From positions 62,001 through 126,000 of the IMG/VR virus record IMGVR_UViG_3300044644_001860: a stretch of 64,000 nucleotides of DNA. One strand, given 5' to 3'. Under the pieces are notes generated by a model. The model did no database searches, was not told the DNA's origin, and saw nothing but the letters and a program-made list of their open reading frames with translations. Made by a program: the position numbers and the translations under genes. Position 1 is the stretch's first letter. Each line of letters opens with the position of its first letter. Below are positions 30,122-38,150 of the stretch, one piece after another. Origin of the DNA: a virus.

Positions 30122-31156
30122 ATGGCCAAAGGACTCGACGTCGGTACCTCGTTTATTGTTCTTGCCGCGAACTCTTCTGCCCCCGCGAGTTTCACGGGTG
30201 ACGAGACGTTTGACTACGTTCAGTACAAAGAGTTCCGGGACGCGTTCTACGTCATTAAGCCTACGACCCCTGTAGCCACGAAAATGATCGAAAAGGGCCT
30301 GCAGGGCAAAGTCTTTGTCAAAGACGCCGACGGCACGTTTATCATTCTGGGCCAAGACGCTATTGAGAAAGCTGTCGAGCGCAACGACTCCGCCAAGCGT
30401 CCGATGTACCGCGGCGTCGTGTCGAGCAAAGAAAAAGAAGCGAAGCGCGTACTCGCCTACATTCTGAAACAAGTTTGTGGCAAGGCCGACGAGCCAAATG
30501 AGAAGCTCGTGTTCTGCATTCCAGCGCAGCCTGTAGACCAAGACGACGACGACTTTGACGTCGGCTACCACGAAGACGTGGTCCGGACTATTTTGGCTGA
30601 ATGCGGCTACAGCGCGCGAGCCATCAATGAGGCCGAAGCGCTGTGCTACTCGGAGCTAGAGAGCGACGATTACACCGGCGTAGCGCTTTCCTGTGGCGCC
30701 GGCATGGTGAACTGCTGCGTTATGCTCAACGGCGAGCCTACGGTGATGTTCAGCACCACAAAGTCCGGCGACTGGATTGATCGCATGACCGCTGTAGCCG
30801 TTGGCGAACCAGATAGCGTGGTGCAGGCTGAAAAAGAGAACGGCGAGTTTGTGATTGGCGAACAGAATGACAATCCAATTTTGGCGGCTGTGTCGAGCTA
30901 CTACGAGCGCCTGATCGATTACACAACAAAGAATCTTGCCGCTGCTATGACGGGCCACAAGCTGTTGCCGAAGTTCAAGAATCCGCTGCCGGTTGTCATT
31001 GCCGGCGGAACATCACAGGCGGCGGGTTTTGTTGCGCTGTTTCAGAAGAAACTTGCTGACAATGAGTTTCCGCTCCCAGTCAGCGAAGTGCGTCACGCCA
31101 AAGACCCGCTGCACGCTGTTGCTCGCGGCTGTCTAATCGCCGCAAAAGTTCTTTGA
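30122..31156 (+). CDS. Actin-like ATPase (ParM/MreB superfamily)
   Basis: 344 aa. Phosphate-1 loop GLDVGTSFIV at the N-terminus, a phosphate-2-type segment LSCGAGMVNCCV near the middle, and an adenosine motif VVIAGGTSQAAGF near residues 290-305. The order and length fit actin/Hsp70-fold filament proteins. Phage homologues position or segregate DNA or organise replication. Whether it polymerises cannot be seen from the sequence. Confidence 0.78.
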   Translation: MAKGLDVGTSFIVLAANSSAPASFTGDETFDYVQYKEFRDAFYVIKPTTPVATKMIEKGLQGKVFVKDADGTFIILGQDAIEKAVERNDSAKRPMYRGVVSSKEKEAKRVLAYILKQVCGKADEPNEKLVFCIPAQPVDQDDDDFDVGYHEDVVRTILAECGYSARAINEAEALCYSELESDDYTGVALSCGAGMVNCCVMLNGEPTVMFSTTKSGDWIDRMTAVAVGEPDSVVQAEKENGEFVIGEQNDNPILAAVSSYYERLIDYTTKNLAAAMTGHKLLPKFKNPLPVVIAGGTSQAAGFVALFQKKLADNEFPLPVSEVRHAKDPLHAVARGCLIAAKVL

Positions 31157-31190
31157 CGCGCTAGACGCGATTCTGACCGCGGTGTACCAT
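31153..31190 (+). promoter_or_regulatory. Shared motif TTGACG-N24-TGTACCAT
   Basis: TTGACG (31153-31158), 24 bases, TGTACCAT (31183-31190), identical in spacing to 11042-11079. It overlaps the last codons of the actin-like gene and precedes the gene at 31223 by 33 bases, a promoter-like position. Confidence 0.4.
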
Positions 31191-31222
31191 GGCACCTTTG
31201 CACGAACGCAGAAGGTGAACAT

Positions 31223-31690
31223 ATGCGGCGACGGGCTAAGTTTGAAGGAATTATCATTGCGCGATACGGAAACATTAACGGACCCGACGAGCTGCAGAAT
31301 TCACCAAAATTTGTCGAACAAACTTTAAAAGCGGGCTGGCACGTATGCGTCGAAGTGGTTTTCCACAACGGCGCATTTTTATTGCCCCACGCAGAGATTA
31401 ACGGGCACTCTTTTACGCCTGTCCCGCCGTCCTTTTTTTCTCGGCAGCGTGTGTGGGCGTGCGCAACAAATCCTGAAACGTTAGACGCGCTGTGCAATAT
31501 TAATGCGCACTGCTTTATGTTTTCTGGAGAGCAGCCTACGCTGACGAGCGCGCATTTTATCTGGACGCCGACGCCACACGCGCTGACAGACCGCGGAATT
31601 GCCTATTTGCCTGAAACCGCCCCGCCGGACTGGCTTGAGAATTGTGAGCCAGCCGGCCTATGCAGTGACCAACCCGCGCAGTATATCTAA
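31223..31690 (+). CDS. PLC/GDPD-like phosphodiesterase family protein
   Basis: 155 aa. IIIARYGNINGPD at the N-terminus, ALKAGW-like TLKAGWHVCVEVVF, LLPHAEI, INAHCFMF and TLTSAHFIWT resemble the PLC-like phosphodiesterase (TIM-barrel) family often found in phages and giant viruses, which carries YGN...HD...HCF...LTS motifs. Here the usual GHD acidic site reads PHA, so activity may be altered or lost. Candidate targets are phosphodiesters of lipid or RNA type. Confidence 0.55.
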   Translation: MRRRAKFEGIIIARYGNINGPDELQNSPKFVEQTLKAGWHVCVEVVFHNGAFLLPHAEINGHSFTPVPPSFFSRQRVWACATNPETLDALCNINAHCFMFSGEQPTLTSAHFIWTPTPHALTDRGIAYLPETAPPDWLENCEPAGLCSDQPAQYI

Positions 31691-31746
31691 GCGTAGTGGT
31701 CTGCGTTCGTTGACAACTTGGCCGGCAAAAGCGGTTTTATTCGGGT

Positions 31747-31765
31747 TTATCGCTGCGCGATAAAA
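31747..31765 (+). promoter_or_regulatory. Inverted repeat TTTATCGC-TGC-GCGATAAA
   Basis: A perfect 8-bp dyad located just before TGTTAAAAT and the structured RNA at 31778. It could be an operator, or the stem of an AT-capped terminator of the upstream gene. Confidence 0.4.
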
Positions 31766-31766
31766 C

Positions 31767-31775
31767 TGTTAAAAT
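31767..31775 (+). promoter_or_regulatory. Possible extended -10 element TGTTAAAAT
   Basis: TG-T-TAAAAT; the first base of the structured RNA's closing helix lies three bases downstream at 31778, a plausible start region. No clear -35 box. Confidence 0.35.
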
Positions 31776-31777
31776 AC

Positions 31778-32005
31778 GTGTGCGTCGAGAATTAGTTGTG
31801 GCGGTCAACTGGTTAGGGCTGTAGAACGACAGGGATGTCTATTTTGCAGCTGGTGTCGTGGTCAGGTACTAGCCGAGAACACGATTGGAGGCACGGCGAA
31901 TGCCGCACGAGACAATTTTTTGTCTTCGAAAGTCGCCGTAAAGTCTCGATTTTTAATCGAGATACGGACTCGCGGAAGGGGATCGCGAGAATTCTCGACG
32001 CACAC
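31778..32005 (+). ncRNA. Structured RNA closed by a 16-bp helix
   Basis: Bases 31778-31793 are perfectly complementary to 31990-32005. Inside are TCTCGATT-TTT-AATCGAGA, AGACAA-TTTT-TTGTCT, CTCGCG...CGCGAG, GGC-GAAT-GCC and a GACA-GGGA-TGTC element. The 340-base gap has no credible ORF. The closed, multi-branched 228-nt layout suggests a stable RNA rather than an mRNA leader, although it ends 29 bases before the holin start. Family unknown. Confidence 0.6.
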
Positions 32006-32033
32006 AAATCTTTACCCGCCAACGGTTTAAACG

Positions 32034-32390
32034 ATGTTAAATGAAATAACAGAGCCGTTGGCGGTCTTTTTTAGCGCCTTTGGTGTTTCGGCTTTTGCCG
32101 GGCTGGCAACGCTTTTGCGCTTTGCCCGGAAACTGTCTAAACTATCTATCATCAGCGCGATGCTAAACGCCGGTTTTATGGGTTTAGCGATTTCGCTGCT
32201 TTGGTATCAAAACTACAGAAAAGCAGAAAACATTTCGGGCCTGATTGGCATCTGTGTTGTAGCCGGGATGGGTGGCGGAACACTAACAGACATTTTAATC
32301 TCGTTACTGTCCGGCGCCGGCATTCGTGTTACCATTACCCACGAAAGGGAGCAGCATGAAAGCGATCGCGATACCCCAACATTACCGTAA
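32034..32390 (+). CDS. LydA-like holin
   Basis: 118 aa with three hydrophobic segments (LAVFFSAFGVSAFAGLATLL; IISAMLNAGFMGLAISLLWY; LIGICVVAGMGGGTLTDILI). The SLLWYQNYRK...GICVVAGMGGGTLTDIL stretch matches the LydA/phage holin 3 superfamily pattern. It would permeabilise the inner membrane at lysis. Its last 35 bases overlap the next small gene in another frame. Confidence 0.65.
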   Translation: MLNEITEPLAVFFSAFGVSAFAGLATLLRFARKLSKLSIISAMLNAGFMGLAISLLWYQNYRKAENISGLIGICVVAGMGGGTLTDILISLLSGAGIRVTITHEREQHESDRDTPTLP

Positions 32391-32529
32391 TCAACTAAGT
32401 CTTTTGTCTTGGGTCTTCGCGGCAATTTGCGCGGGGCTCCTTTTTTTGGCGGCGGCTGCTTCGGCCAATTCCAGTCACGCCGATACACGCGCCACGAACA
32501 CGGTAGTTGTATCCGCTCAGACAAAGTAG
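32356..32529 (+). CDS. Overlapping small membrane protein, lysis-associated candidate
   Basis: 57 aa from the ATG at 32356 (GGGAG upstream), starting inside the holin gene. One hydrophobic helix (LSWVFAAICAGLLFLAAAAS), then a short polar tail ending VVVSAQTK. The overlap with the holin recalls nested spanin or antiholin genes. The C-terminus VSAQTK also ends the protein at 37150. Confidence 0.55.
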   Translation: MKAIAIPQHYRNQLSLLSWVFAAICAGLLFLAAAASANSSHADTRATNTVVVSAQTK

Positions 32530-32539
32530 TGGTGCCGCC

Positions 32540-33925
32540 ATGGACGGCCTCTCCGTACTTGACCCGTCGGGCTGGGAGCCGACCAGCCTAAAGAAATGCG
32601 CCGCGTATGCGCAGGGTAATGCGCTAGGCTGGCTGAGCCGTTCTGATAAGCAAGCGAGCGTCAATCACCCGCTCGCCGGCCGCCTGTATTTAGCCAAAAG
32701 CGGGTGGCTGCTTCTTTCTGTCCCGAACGCCTTTGTGCGTGGCGTGTACGACGCCCTTGTTGCGCCGGGCGCTGAACTTCCGCTTGCCGGCACCATGAAC
32801 GTGCCCAATGTCGACGCGGGCGTCCTGAACGCCCATATTTCCGTAATGACTGCCGACGAGGTGCAGTCAATCGGCGCCGACAAGATTAACGAGCGCGGGC
32901 ACATGTTTTACTACGGCCTCGGCCCAGTGAAAGAGATTCCCGTTACCAGCATCGAAGGCGTCAGCAAAGTCTGGGTTGTGCAGGTAGCCAGCCCGACCCT
33001 CGCGGCTTTGCGCAAAAGCTACGGCCTGACCCCGCTACCGAAAGGAAACCACCCGTTCCACATCACTATTGCCGCTCGGCGCAAGCACGTGATGGGCAAC
33101 AACACTGTCAGCAAATTTGACACAGCCCAAGGCCGCGGCGAGCTAAAAGCCGCAGAACTTTCCCGTTCGGGACAAAAAGTTGCCCGCTCGGGACAAAACG
33201 ACCTTTTACCGGGCGGAAAAGCCGACAATTTACCCGATCGGGATTTTTCTTCGTCTGCCTTAGCTGAAGGAGCTAAACATGAACACGAACACGTCACAAA
33301 TGACCAAATCGCCAAAGAAATTGCCAAAGATCATTTGCTCGAAGACCCCACCTACTACGAAAAAGTAAAGAAGATCGAAAAAGCGGCCAGCCCCGTGTTG
33401 AAAATGCTGCGCGAGGCCAAAGAGCACTCTGATAACAAGCGCTACGAGCACAAGGCGCGCATTTTGCGGCAATTGATGTCACAGTCTCCGCAAGACTGGG
33501 TGATCGACGACAATAAGCCCAAGTTCAAGGGTGTGACACATAAACCTACGAACTTCCGCCTGCACGCCGACCCGCGCAGCATTGATCCGAGAGTAAAAGC
33601 CGCTTACTTCAACACCAACTCGCCTTATCGCAGCGTGTACGTTCAGGAGATGCTCAATCAGTTTAACCGGCGCATTCCGATTACGTACGATCACAACTTG
33701 CCGCTGTTTAAAAACATCCAGAATCAGTTGCTAGAGGTCAAGAACCGCGGAGACTTTATTCTGCGCACGAGGCAGAACGCCGAGATGTACCGGGCGCATC
33801 TTGATCCGATGTATCGCCAGCAGCGGGCGCTTGATGCGTTCCACAACCGCGACCAGCAGATGCCCATGCTCGACCGCGTGATTTCGCGACACGGTAACGA
33901 CATTCTTGGCGCTGGAGGTGCGTGA
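32540..33925 (+). CDS. 2H phosphoesterase-like plus DUF5661-like protein
   Basis: 461 aa from the ATG at 32540. Residues ~1-190 hold two HxSx/HxTx motifs, AHISVMT and PFHITIAARR, consistent with a 2H fold. A short Ser/Gly/Gln linker follows. Residues ~245-300 (EGAKHEHEHVTNDQIAKEIA, HLLEDPTYYEKV) match the small DUF5661-type module of phages and giant viruses. The C-terminal ~160 residues are helical. It is one of two 2H-type proteins in the window. Confidence 0.6.
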   Translation: MDGLSVLDPSGWEPTSLKKCAAYAQGNALGWLSRSDKQASVNHPLAGRLYLAKSGWLLLSVPNAFVRGVYDALVAPGAELPLAGTMNVPNVDAGVLNAHISVMTADEVQSIGADKINERGHMFYYGLGPVKEIPVTSIEGVSKVWVVQVASPTLAALRKSYGLTPLPKGNHPFHITIAARRKHVMGNNTVSKFDTAQGRGELKAAELSRSGQKVARSGQNDLLPGGKADNLPDRDFSSSALAEGAKHEHEHVTNDQIAKEIAKDHLLEDPTYYEKVKKIEKAASPVLKMLREAKEHSDNKRYEHKARILRQLMSQSPQDWVIDDNKPKFKGVTHKPTNFRLHADPRSIDPRVKAAYFNTNSPYRSVYVQEMLNQFNRRIPITYDHNLPLFKNIQNQLLEVKNRGDFILRTRQNAEMYRAHLDPMYRQQRALDAFHNRDQQMPMLDRVISRHGNDILGAGGA

Positions 33926-34194
33926 TGTTAGGCAGCAATCTCAAAAAGTTATGGACCGACCTCACTAAAAAGACGCCAACCGATATTCCGGCGCTTCCTG
34001 AAATACCGAACAAGCCGCCGAACGCGTTGCATTTGATGTGGCTGCTCTGGCGGCAGAAAATCGACAAAACAAAGTGGTATTCGATGCTCGTAACAGTACC
34101 GATGATTGTTTTTTTATCTATCAGTGGGATTGTGGCGTGGGTGGCTGTACTCGGCGGATTTTTTTGGCGTTTGTTTAAGGCTATCGCTACATGA
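33925..34194 (+). CDS. Small membrane protein
   Basis: 89 aa from the ATG at 33925 after GGAGGTGCGTG. A Pro-rich soluble N-terminus (DIPALPEIPNKPPNALHLMW) and one long C-terminal hydrophobic segment (MLVTVPMIVFLSISGIVAWV). It overlaps the next gene by four bases. Confidence 0.6.
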   Translation: MLGSNLKKLWTDLTKKTPTDIPALPEIPNKPPNALHLMWLLWRQKIDKTKWYSMLVTVPMIVFLSISGIVAWVAVLGGFFWRLFKAIAT

Positions 34195-35174
34195 CGCTCA
34201 TTTCGTGGAAAAACGTACCGGATATTGTGACGCAAACGCTCCCGCACGCGCTTGCGGCGAAGAACGCTTATCTAGAGCAAGCGAAAGAGCGTTTCCAGTT
34301 TCCGGGTGAGATCGTGACATGGCAACCCGGCAGCGACCGCATTCGTATTTACAGCATAGAAACAAACACGCCGCTGAAGTTCGACAAGTACGCGTTTGAG
34401 TTTGTGCCAATGTCTCGGCAGCCTGACTTGACCGCGGAGATATTAATTAAACGCGCAGCGCTTCCGGTTGTCGGGCCCGTGTTTGATTTTGCGCACAAAG
34501 CTCTAGGTGGCCCTCGGCCCCTGTCAAACGCTATCGTCGCTGGTTTACTAGCCGGCGGACTTGGCTATGGCGCAGGCACACTGATGGAGCAGCTGTTTCC
34601 AGAACGCTATTTACGCCGCGGTAAGATTCGGCGCACTCTTGGTTTAACTGGCGTCGGCGCTGGCGCATTGCTCGGCTTGAACAACGCTTACGCAAACGCT
34701 GAGCACACAGGGCAAAGTTTTGTTGACGGTCTACTGACCCGTAACGACTCGATGCCGGATTACCCCGAACCGCCCGACGTAATCAAAAAAGCGTTCATGA
34801 CAAATAGCGGGTTGGATAACGCTATGTATCAGCCTTCTATTTCTGTGCCACAATTTAACAATGCCGCGTGGCGCGACGTAAACATGGGTTTTCAGCGGGG
34901 CACGCCATTTTCCACCCCACCGGCCTACGCGGCCGCGACAACCGGGTTAATGTCGGGGCTAAGCACCGGCATGAATTCACCGATTATTCGGCCTGTCGAC
35001 GTTGTGCGCGGTATTGCATCCGCTGGTGTTGGTTTAGCCACGGCCACGGTAGCAGGCAAAGCTTTATCGGCGCTGGCGGGGTTAACTCCCGCCGGACAGC
35101 AAAAACTGCAAGACATGGGCATGTGGGGCGGAATGATGCGCGCCATCGTTCCATCTATGTTCGGCATGCGTTAA
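34191..35174 (+). CDS. Glycine-zipper membrane/virion protein
   Basis: 327 aa. A ~90-residue soluble domain is followed by alternating Gly/Ala-rich hydrophobic stretches (AIVAGLLAGGLGYGAGTL; LGLTGVGAGALLGLNNAY; VRGIASAGVGLATATVAGKA). It resembles the 17.7-23.8 kb proteins in composition but lacks the F-x-FG start. Probably virion-internal or membrane-inserting. Confidence 0.6.
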   Translation: MTLISWKNVPDIVTQTLPHALAAKNAYLEQAKERFQFPGEIVTWQPGSDRIRIYSIETNTPLKFDKYAFEFVPMSRQPDLTAEILIKRAALPVVGPVFDFAHKALGGPRPLSNAIVAGLLAGGLGYGAGTLMEQLFPERYLRRGKIRRTLGLTGVGAGALLGLNNAYANAEHTGQSFVDGLLTRNDSMPDYPEPPDVIKKAFMTNSGLDNAMYQPSISVPQFNNAAWRDVNMGFQRGTPFSTPPAYAAATTGLMSGLSTGMNSPIIRPVDVVRGIASAGVGLATATVAGKALSALAGLTPAGQQKLQDMGMWGGMMRAIVPSMFGMR

Positions 35175-35198
35175 AATAAACAACACAGGAAATTTATC

Positions 35199-35567
35199 AT
35201 GGAATCAAAAGAACTGCCAGTCGTCGCTGAATTTCGTGAAATGAACGCCGCGATGGGCGTAGACGAGAAGTACCTTGTCGAGAAGTGGTTAACACCCGAA
35301 TTCTGGACTATGGCTGTTGCCGTAGTGACGAACGTACTGACCGTCGGCGTATTGCTCGGTTTTGTAAACGCGTCTGACGTGCAAGAACTCAGCAAGTCTT
35401 TGACTGGCATCATTACCGCCACCGAAGTTGTGGTTGTGAACGCACTGCTTGTGTGGAAGTATCTTTCTGGTCGGCAGCAGCTGCGGTCTCAAATGCTGGC
35501 ATCTCGTTACCGGATGATTGAAGCGGTCACAGTAGAGCGCATGCGTTTAGCGAGCACACAAAAATGA
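35199..35567 (+). CDS. Two-helix membrane protein
   Basis: 122 aa. Two transmembrane helices (FWTMAVAVVTNVLTVGVLLGFV; IITATEVVVVNALLVWKYL) with a charged amphipathic C-terminus. The four-base overlap with the next gene indicates coupling. The topology would fit an accessory holin-like protein, but no family is recognised. Confidence 0.6.
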   Translation: MESKELPVVAEFREMNAAMGVDEKYLVEKWLTPEFWTMAVAVVTNVLTVGVLLGFVNASDVQELSKSLTGIITATEVVVVNALLVWKYLSGRQQLRSQMLASRYRMIEAVTVERMRLASTQK

Positions 35568-35986
35568 AATCAATTGACATGGACAAACTGGAGCAGGCAA
35601 TTAACAGCTCTCCGGCTTTGTCCGCTGTCGTAAACGAATTAGAAAAATCGATTGCCGATGAAATGGGTGAAAACAACATCGGCATTGATCCGTTTTTAAT
35701 TCTGATGTTGATTTCGGTAATTATTCAAGTCGTCCGATTCTGCCAAGAGCGCAACAAGCAGACGGACGACGTTATTGTGGCGGCGTTAACCGGGCTCGAC
35801 AAATTGCCGCTGCGCCGGACGATTGTATTACGCCGCCGGGTGGATAAGGCGTGGGTTGAATACTGCCGCAATCGAAATATCTCTGCAACGGCGCCTAATC
35901 CTTTACTCGGCGCGTTGCGAACAATATCTAACAAAATGACCGCAGAAACAGCGCAAGAGTTTGTTGCGGTCGCCAAAACCGTATAG
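35564..35986 (+). CDS. Membrane-associated protein, unknown
   Basis: 140 aa. One hydrophobic segment (IDPFLILMLISVIIQVVRF) near residues 40-60, then a basic helical C-terminal part. ATGA overlap with the preceding gene. Unrecognised. Confidence 0.55.
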   Translation: MKSIDMDKLEQAINSSPALSAVVNELEKSIADEMGENNIGIDPFLILMLISVIIQVVRFCQERNKQTDDVIVAALTGLDKLPLRRTIVLRRRVDKAWVEYCRNRNISATAPNPLLGALRTISNKMTAETAQEFVAVAKTV

Positions 35987-35993
35987 GTGCCAC

Positions 35994-36812
35994 ATGGCGA
36001 AAAAAACAACAGGCCGTACGAAAGACGTACTGCCGACAAATGAAGTATTGAAATTTTTGTACGACTACGGCTATTTCGGCGGCAAGACGTGGGCGCAAGT
36101 GAAAAGCATCCGCGGCAAAGCTTTAAAAGACGCCGTGTGCGCGTACCAGAAATTTAACGGCATTAATGAGTGCGGTTGCGTGAATGAGGTTACGGCGCAC
36201 CGCATCAAGAAACGCCGCTGCGGCCTTCCAGACTTTAATCTGACGGACCCGAGCAGCGTGTGCAAATGGCCGATGAAGAAAATCACGTACCATCACGACA
36301 TCGCGCTTCCGGGTTTATCCAACGAGCAGATTGCGCAGGCGTATGACATCGCTTTTTCTCAGTGGGCTGCCGTATGCGACCTTGAGCCTACCCGCGTAGA
36401 CGCCCCCAACAAAGCTAACATTTATGCGCGTTCAGGCAGCGGTAAGAAACACCAACTAGACGGTTCTGGCGGCACATTAGCGTGGAGTGAACTGCCGTGC
36501 GGTGTGCACGAGACCATTCAGCTCGACCAAATGTTCGACGAAGCAGAAGATTGGTCGTTTAACATGGCAATCGCGGTTATTTGTCATGAACTCGGTCACG
36601 CGCTTGGTTTACCGCATTTAAGTTGGGGCAACCTCATGGCGCCGTATTACGACCCGAACGTCACCGCGCCGCAAGCCGGAGACGTCGAAGAAATTGTTAA
36701 ATTATATGGTTCGCGGAAGGCGCCCTATAGCGCGATAAAAGACGCTGTTATAGAAGTGAACGGCACTATTACAATTAATGGCCGCCCTTATCTGTTGATA
36801 CCCCAAACGTGA
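35994..36812 (+). CDS. Matrixin-type metalloprotease with prodomain
   Basis: 272 aa. Residues ~14-70 resemble a peptidoglycan-binding-like helical prodomain. RRCGLPDF (C76) reproduces the PRCGxPD cysteine switch of matrix metalloproteases. The catalytic domain carries HELGHALGLPH (from H198), then SWGNLMAP, the metzincin Met-turn. This is the full pro-MMP order in miniature, without signal peptide or hemopexin. In a phage it may cut host envelope or virion proteins after activation; the trigger is unknown. Confidence 0.88.
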   Translation: MAKKTTGRTKDVLPTNEVLKFLYDYGYFGGKTWAQVKSIRGKALKDAVCAYQKFNGINECGCVNEVTAHRIKKRRCGLPDFNLTDPSSVCKWPMKKITYHHDIALPGLSNEQIAQAYDIAFSQWAAVCDLEPTRVDAPNKANIYARSGSGKKHQLDGSGGTLAWSELPCGVHETIQLDQMFDEAEDWSFNMAIAVICHELGHALGLPHLSWGNLMAPYYDPNVTAPQAGDVEEIVKLYGSRKAPYSAIKDAVIEVNGTITINGRPYLLIPQT

Positions 36813-36815
36813 ACA

Positions 36816-36824
36816 TGGTATATT
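36816..36824 (+). promoter_or_regulatory. Possible extended -10 element TGGTATATT
   Basis: TG-G-TATATT, 30 bases before the ATG at 36854 and just after the metalloprotease stop. Similar AT-rich boxes occur at 24560, 31767 and 39532. No clear -35 box. Confidence 0.35.
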
Positions 36825-36853
36825 GACCTATTGCCTATTTAAGGGAGCTACAC

Positions 36854-37129
36854 ATGACAAATTTTCAACTAATCTCGCTCGGTGTCGCGCTCGTTGCAGT
36901 TGCCGCCGCGTACCGAAATGAATTACTTGTGCTGGTAAAGAAACTGGTCGGTCGGGCCGGCATGGGCGTGAAGCCGTCGATTGCCGTGACGATTGTGAGC
37001 GAGCTTATCTCGGTCACCGAGCTGCGTGACAAGCTCGCCGCCGAAGGTTGTCCAGAAGGCGTCGAAGCGTGCACGAATCTTCTGCGTGTCATTGTTGAAC
37101 AATCGCAGCCGGCAAAAACGGCTGGTTGA
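36854..37129 (+). CDS. Small membrane-anchored protein
   Basis: 91 aa, GGGAG upstream. An N-terminal hydrophobic helix (FQLISLGVALVAVAAAY), then a soluble acidic helical tail with two cysteines. Unrecognised. Confidence 0.6.
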   Translation: MTNFQLISLGVALVAVAAAYRNELLVLVKKLVGRAGMGVKPSIAVTIVSELISVTELRDKLAAEGCPEGVEACTNLLRVIVEQSQPAKTAG

Positions 37130-37149
37130 GCCTTTTCGGAATTACAGCC

Positions 37150-37599
37150 ATGAAAAAACTAGTAGCGTTACTCGCGGTCAGCTTAGTCCTGTTTTCATTC
37201 GCATTTCCGAATGGGGTCTCACTCCCGACACGGCCAGCCGTTGTGCAGCCTGAAGACGTCATCACTGCGTTTCCGGACGACGTAATTGTTTCGCTGCTGC
37301 GCAAAGCACCGGCGACAGACCGTGCGCGGATTGTCGGCGTATACAGCGGCCTTCGCACCGTGCTGATGCGAGACAAAGGCGTGCGCGTATCGAACACCGA
37401 AAAGCTGGCCGAACTGCATGCTAACACGTTGCAGCTGGCTATTAGCGAAGTCGGCAAGTATCCCGGACTAGACGTGGCAATCGACAACGTATTCAAAAAG
37501 GTTGTTGGCACTGACGATGTCGTCGCCGCCACACCGCAAATCGTGTCCAATCTTGTAAAAGCCTGCGAAACCGTAATAGTATCCGCGCAAACAAAATGA
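37150..37599 (+). CDS. Exported/lipoprotein-like protein
   Basis: 149 aa from the ATG at 37150. Signal peptide (MKKLVALLAVSLVLFSFAFP), then a helical periplasmic-type domain. It ends TVIVSAQTK, nearly the same C-terminus as the small lysis-linked protein at 32356. ATGA overlap with the next gene. Function unknown. Confidence 0.6.
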   Translation: MKKLVALLAVSLVLFSFAFPNGVSLPTRPAVVQPEDVITAFPDDVIVSLLRKAPATDRARIVGVYSGLRTVLMRDKGVRVSNTEKLAELHANTLQLAISEVGKYPGLDVAIDNVFKKVVGTDDVVAATPQIVSNLVKACETVIVSAQTK

Positions 37600-38129
37600 C
37601 TTTTATAGAACTAGTAGCGATTAGTTTGTTAGGCGCGCTCTGGTTGTTAGTCGTAATCAAATCGGTTGCGGCGCTGGCGCGTGCGAAGAGTGTGGTGATT
37701 TCGTCACCACAGGGTTTATCTGTTCGACAGATAGAAAGGGATGATGAAGCTATGGCTGATACCATGACCTATGAAATCACCGTCGCTGCTCCGGCCGCGA
37801 ATGACGTCGTAAGCCGCGAAATGACTGTGGTTGTTGATGGCGTGTATCGTGATCCTGTAGTTTTTCCGGCGTATGAAGTGAATCTCGGCCAAGTAAGCGC
37901 GCCGCAAGATTCGAATGTTGTTGTATCGCTCGTCGACGTTGACGACAGCGGTAATCGGTCTGAACCGGCTACCGTTAGCTTTCAAGCGCTAGACGTTGTT
38001 CCCCCTGCAGTTCCGGGCGGACTCAGCGTCACGGTTGTTGGCGAAACGTTCGTCACCCCCGACGCGCCCGAAGTTGTTGAGCCGGAAGTAACGCCGGAAG
38101 TAACGCCTGACAGCGAAGAGAACAGCTGA
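37596..38129 (+). CDS. Membrane helix plus FN3-like domain protein
   Basis: 177 aa. An N-terminal membrane helix (VAISLLGALWLLVVIKSVAA) is followed by a beta-rich domain (DVVSREMTVVVDGVYRDPVV...VVVSLVDVDDSGNRSEP) of fibronectin type III character and a repeated EVTPEVTPDSEE tail. An internal ATG at 37752 after AAAGGGATGATG could give the beta domain alone. Possibly a virion surface or host-attachment component. Confidence 0.55.
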   Translation: MTFIELVAISLLGALWLLVVIKSVAALARAKSVVISSPQGLSVRQIERDDEAMADTMTYEITVAAPAANDVVSREMTVVVDGVYRDPVVFPAYEVNLGQVSAPQDSNVVVSLVDVDDSGNRSEPATVSFQALDVVPPAVPGGLSVTVVGETFVTPDAPEVVEPEVTPEVTPDSEENS

Positions 38130-38150
38130 TAATTTTCTCATAGGTGTTTT

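Noticed and set aside
31835-32044. 69-aa ORF inside the 31778-32005 structure
   Set aside because: It crosses the closing helix, has no ribosome site and unusual composition, and is better explained by the RNA.
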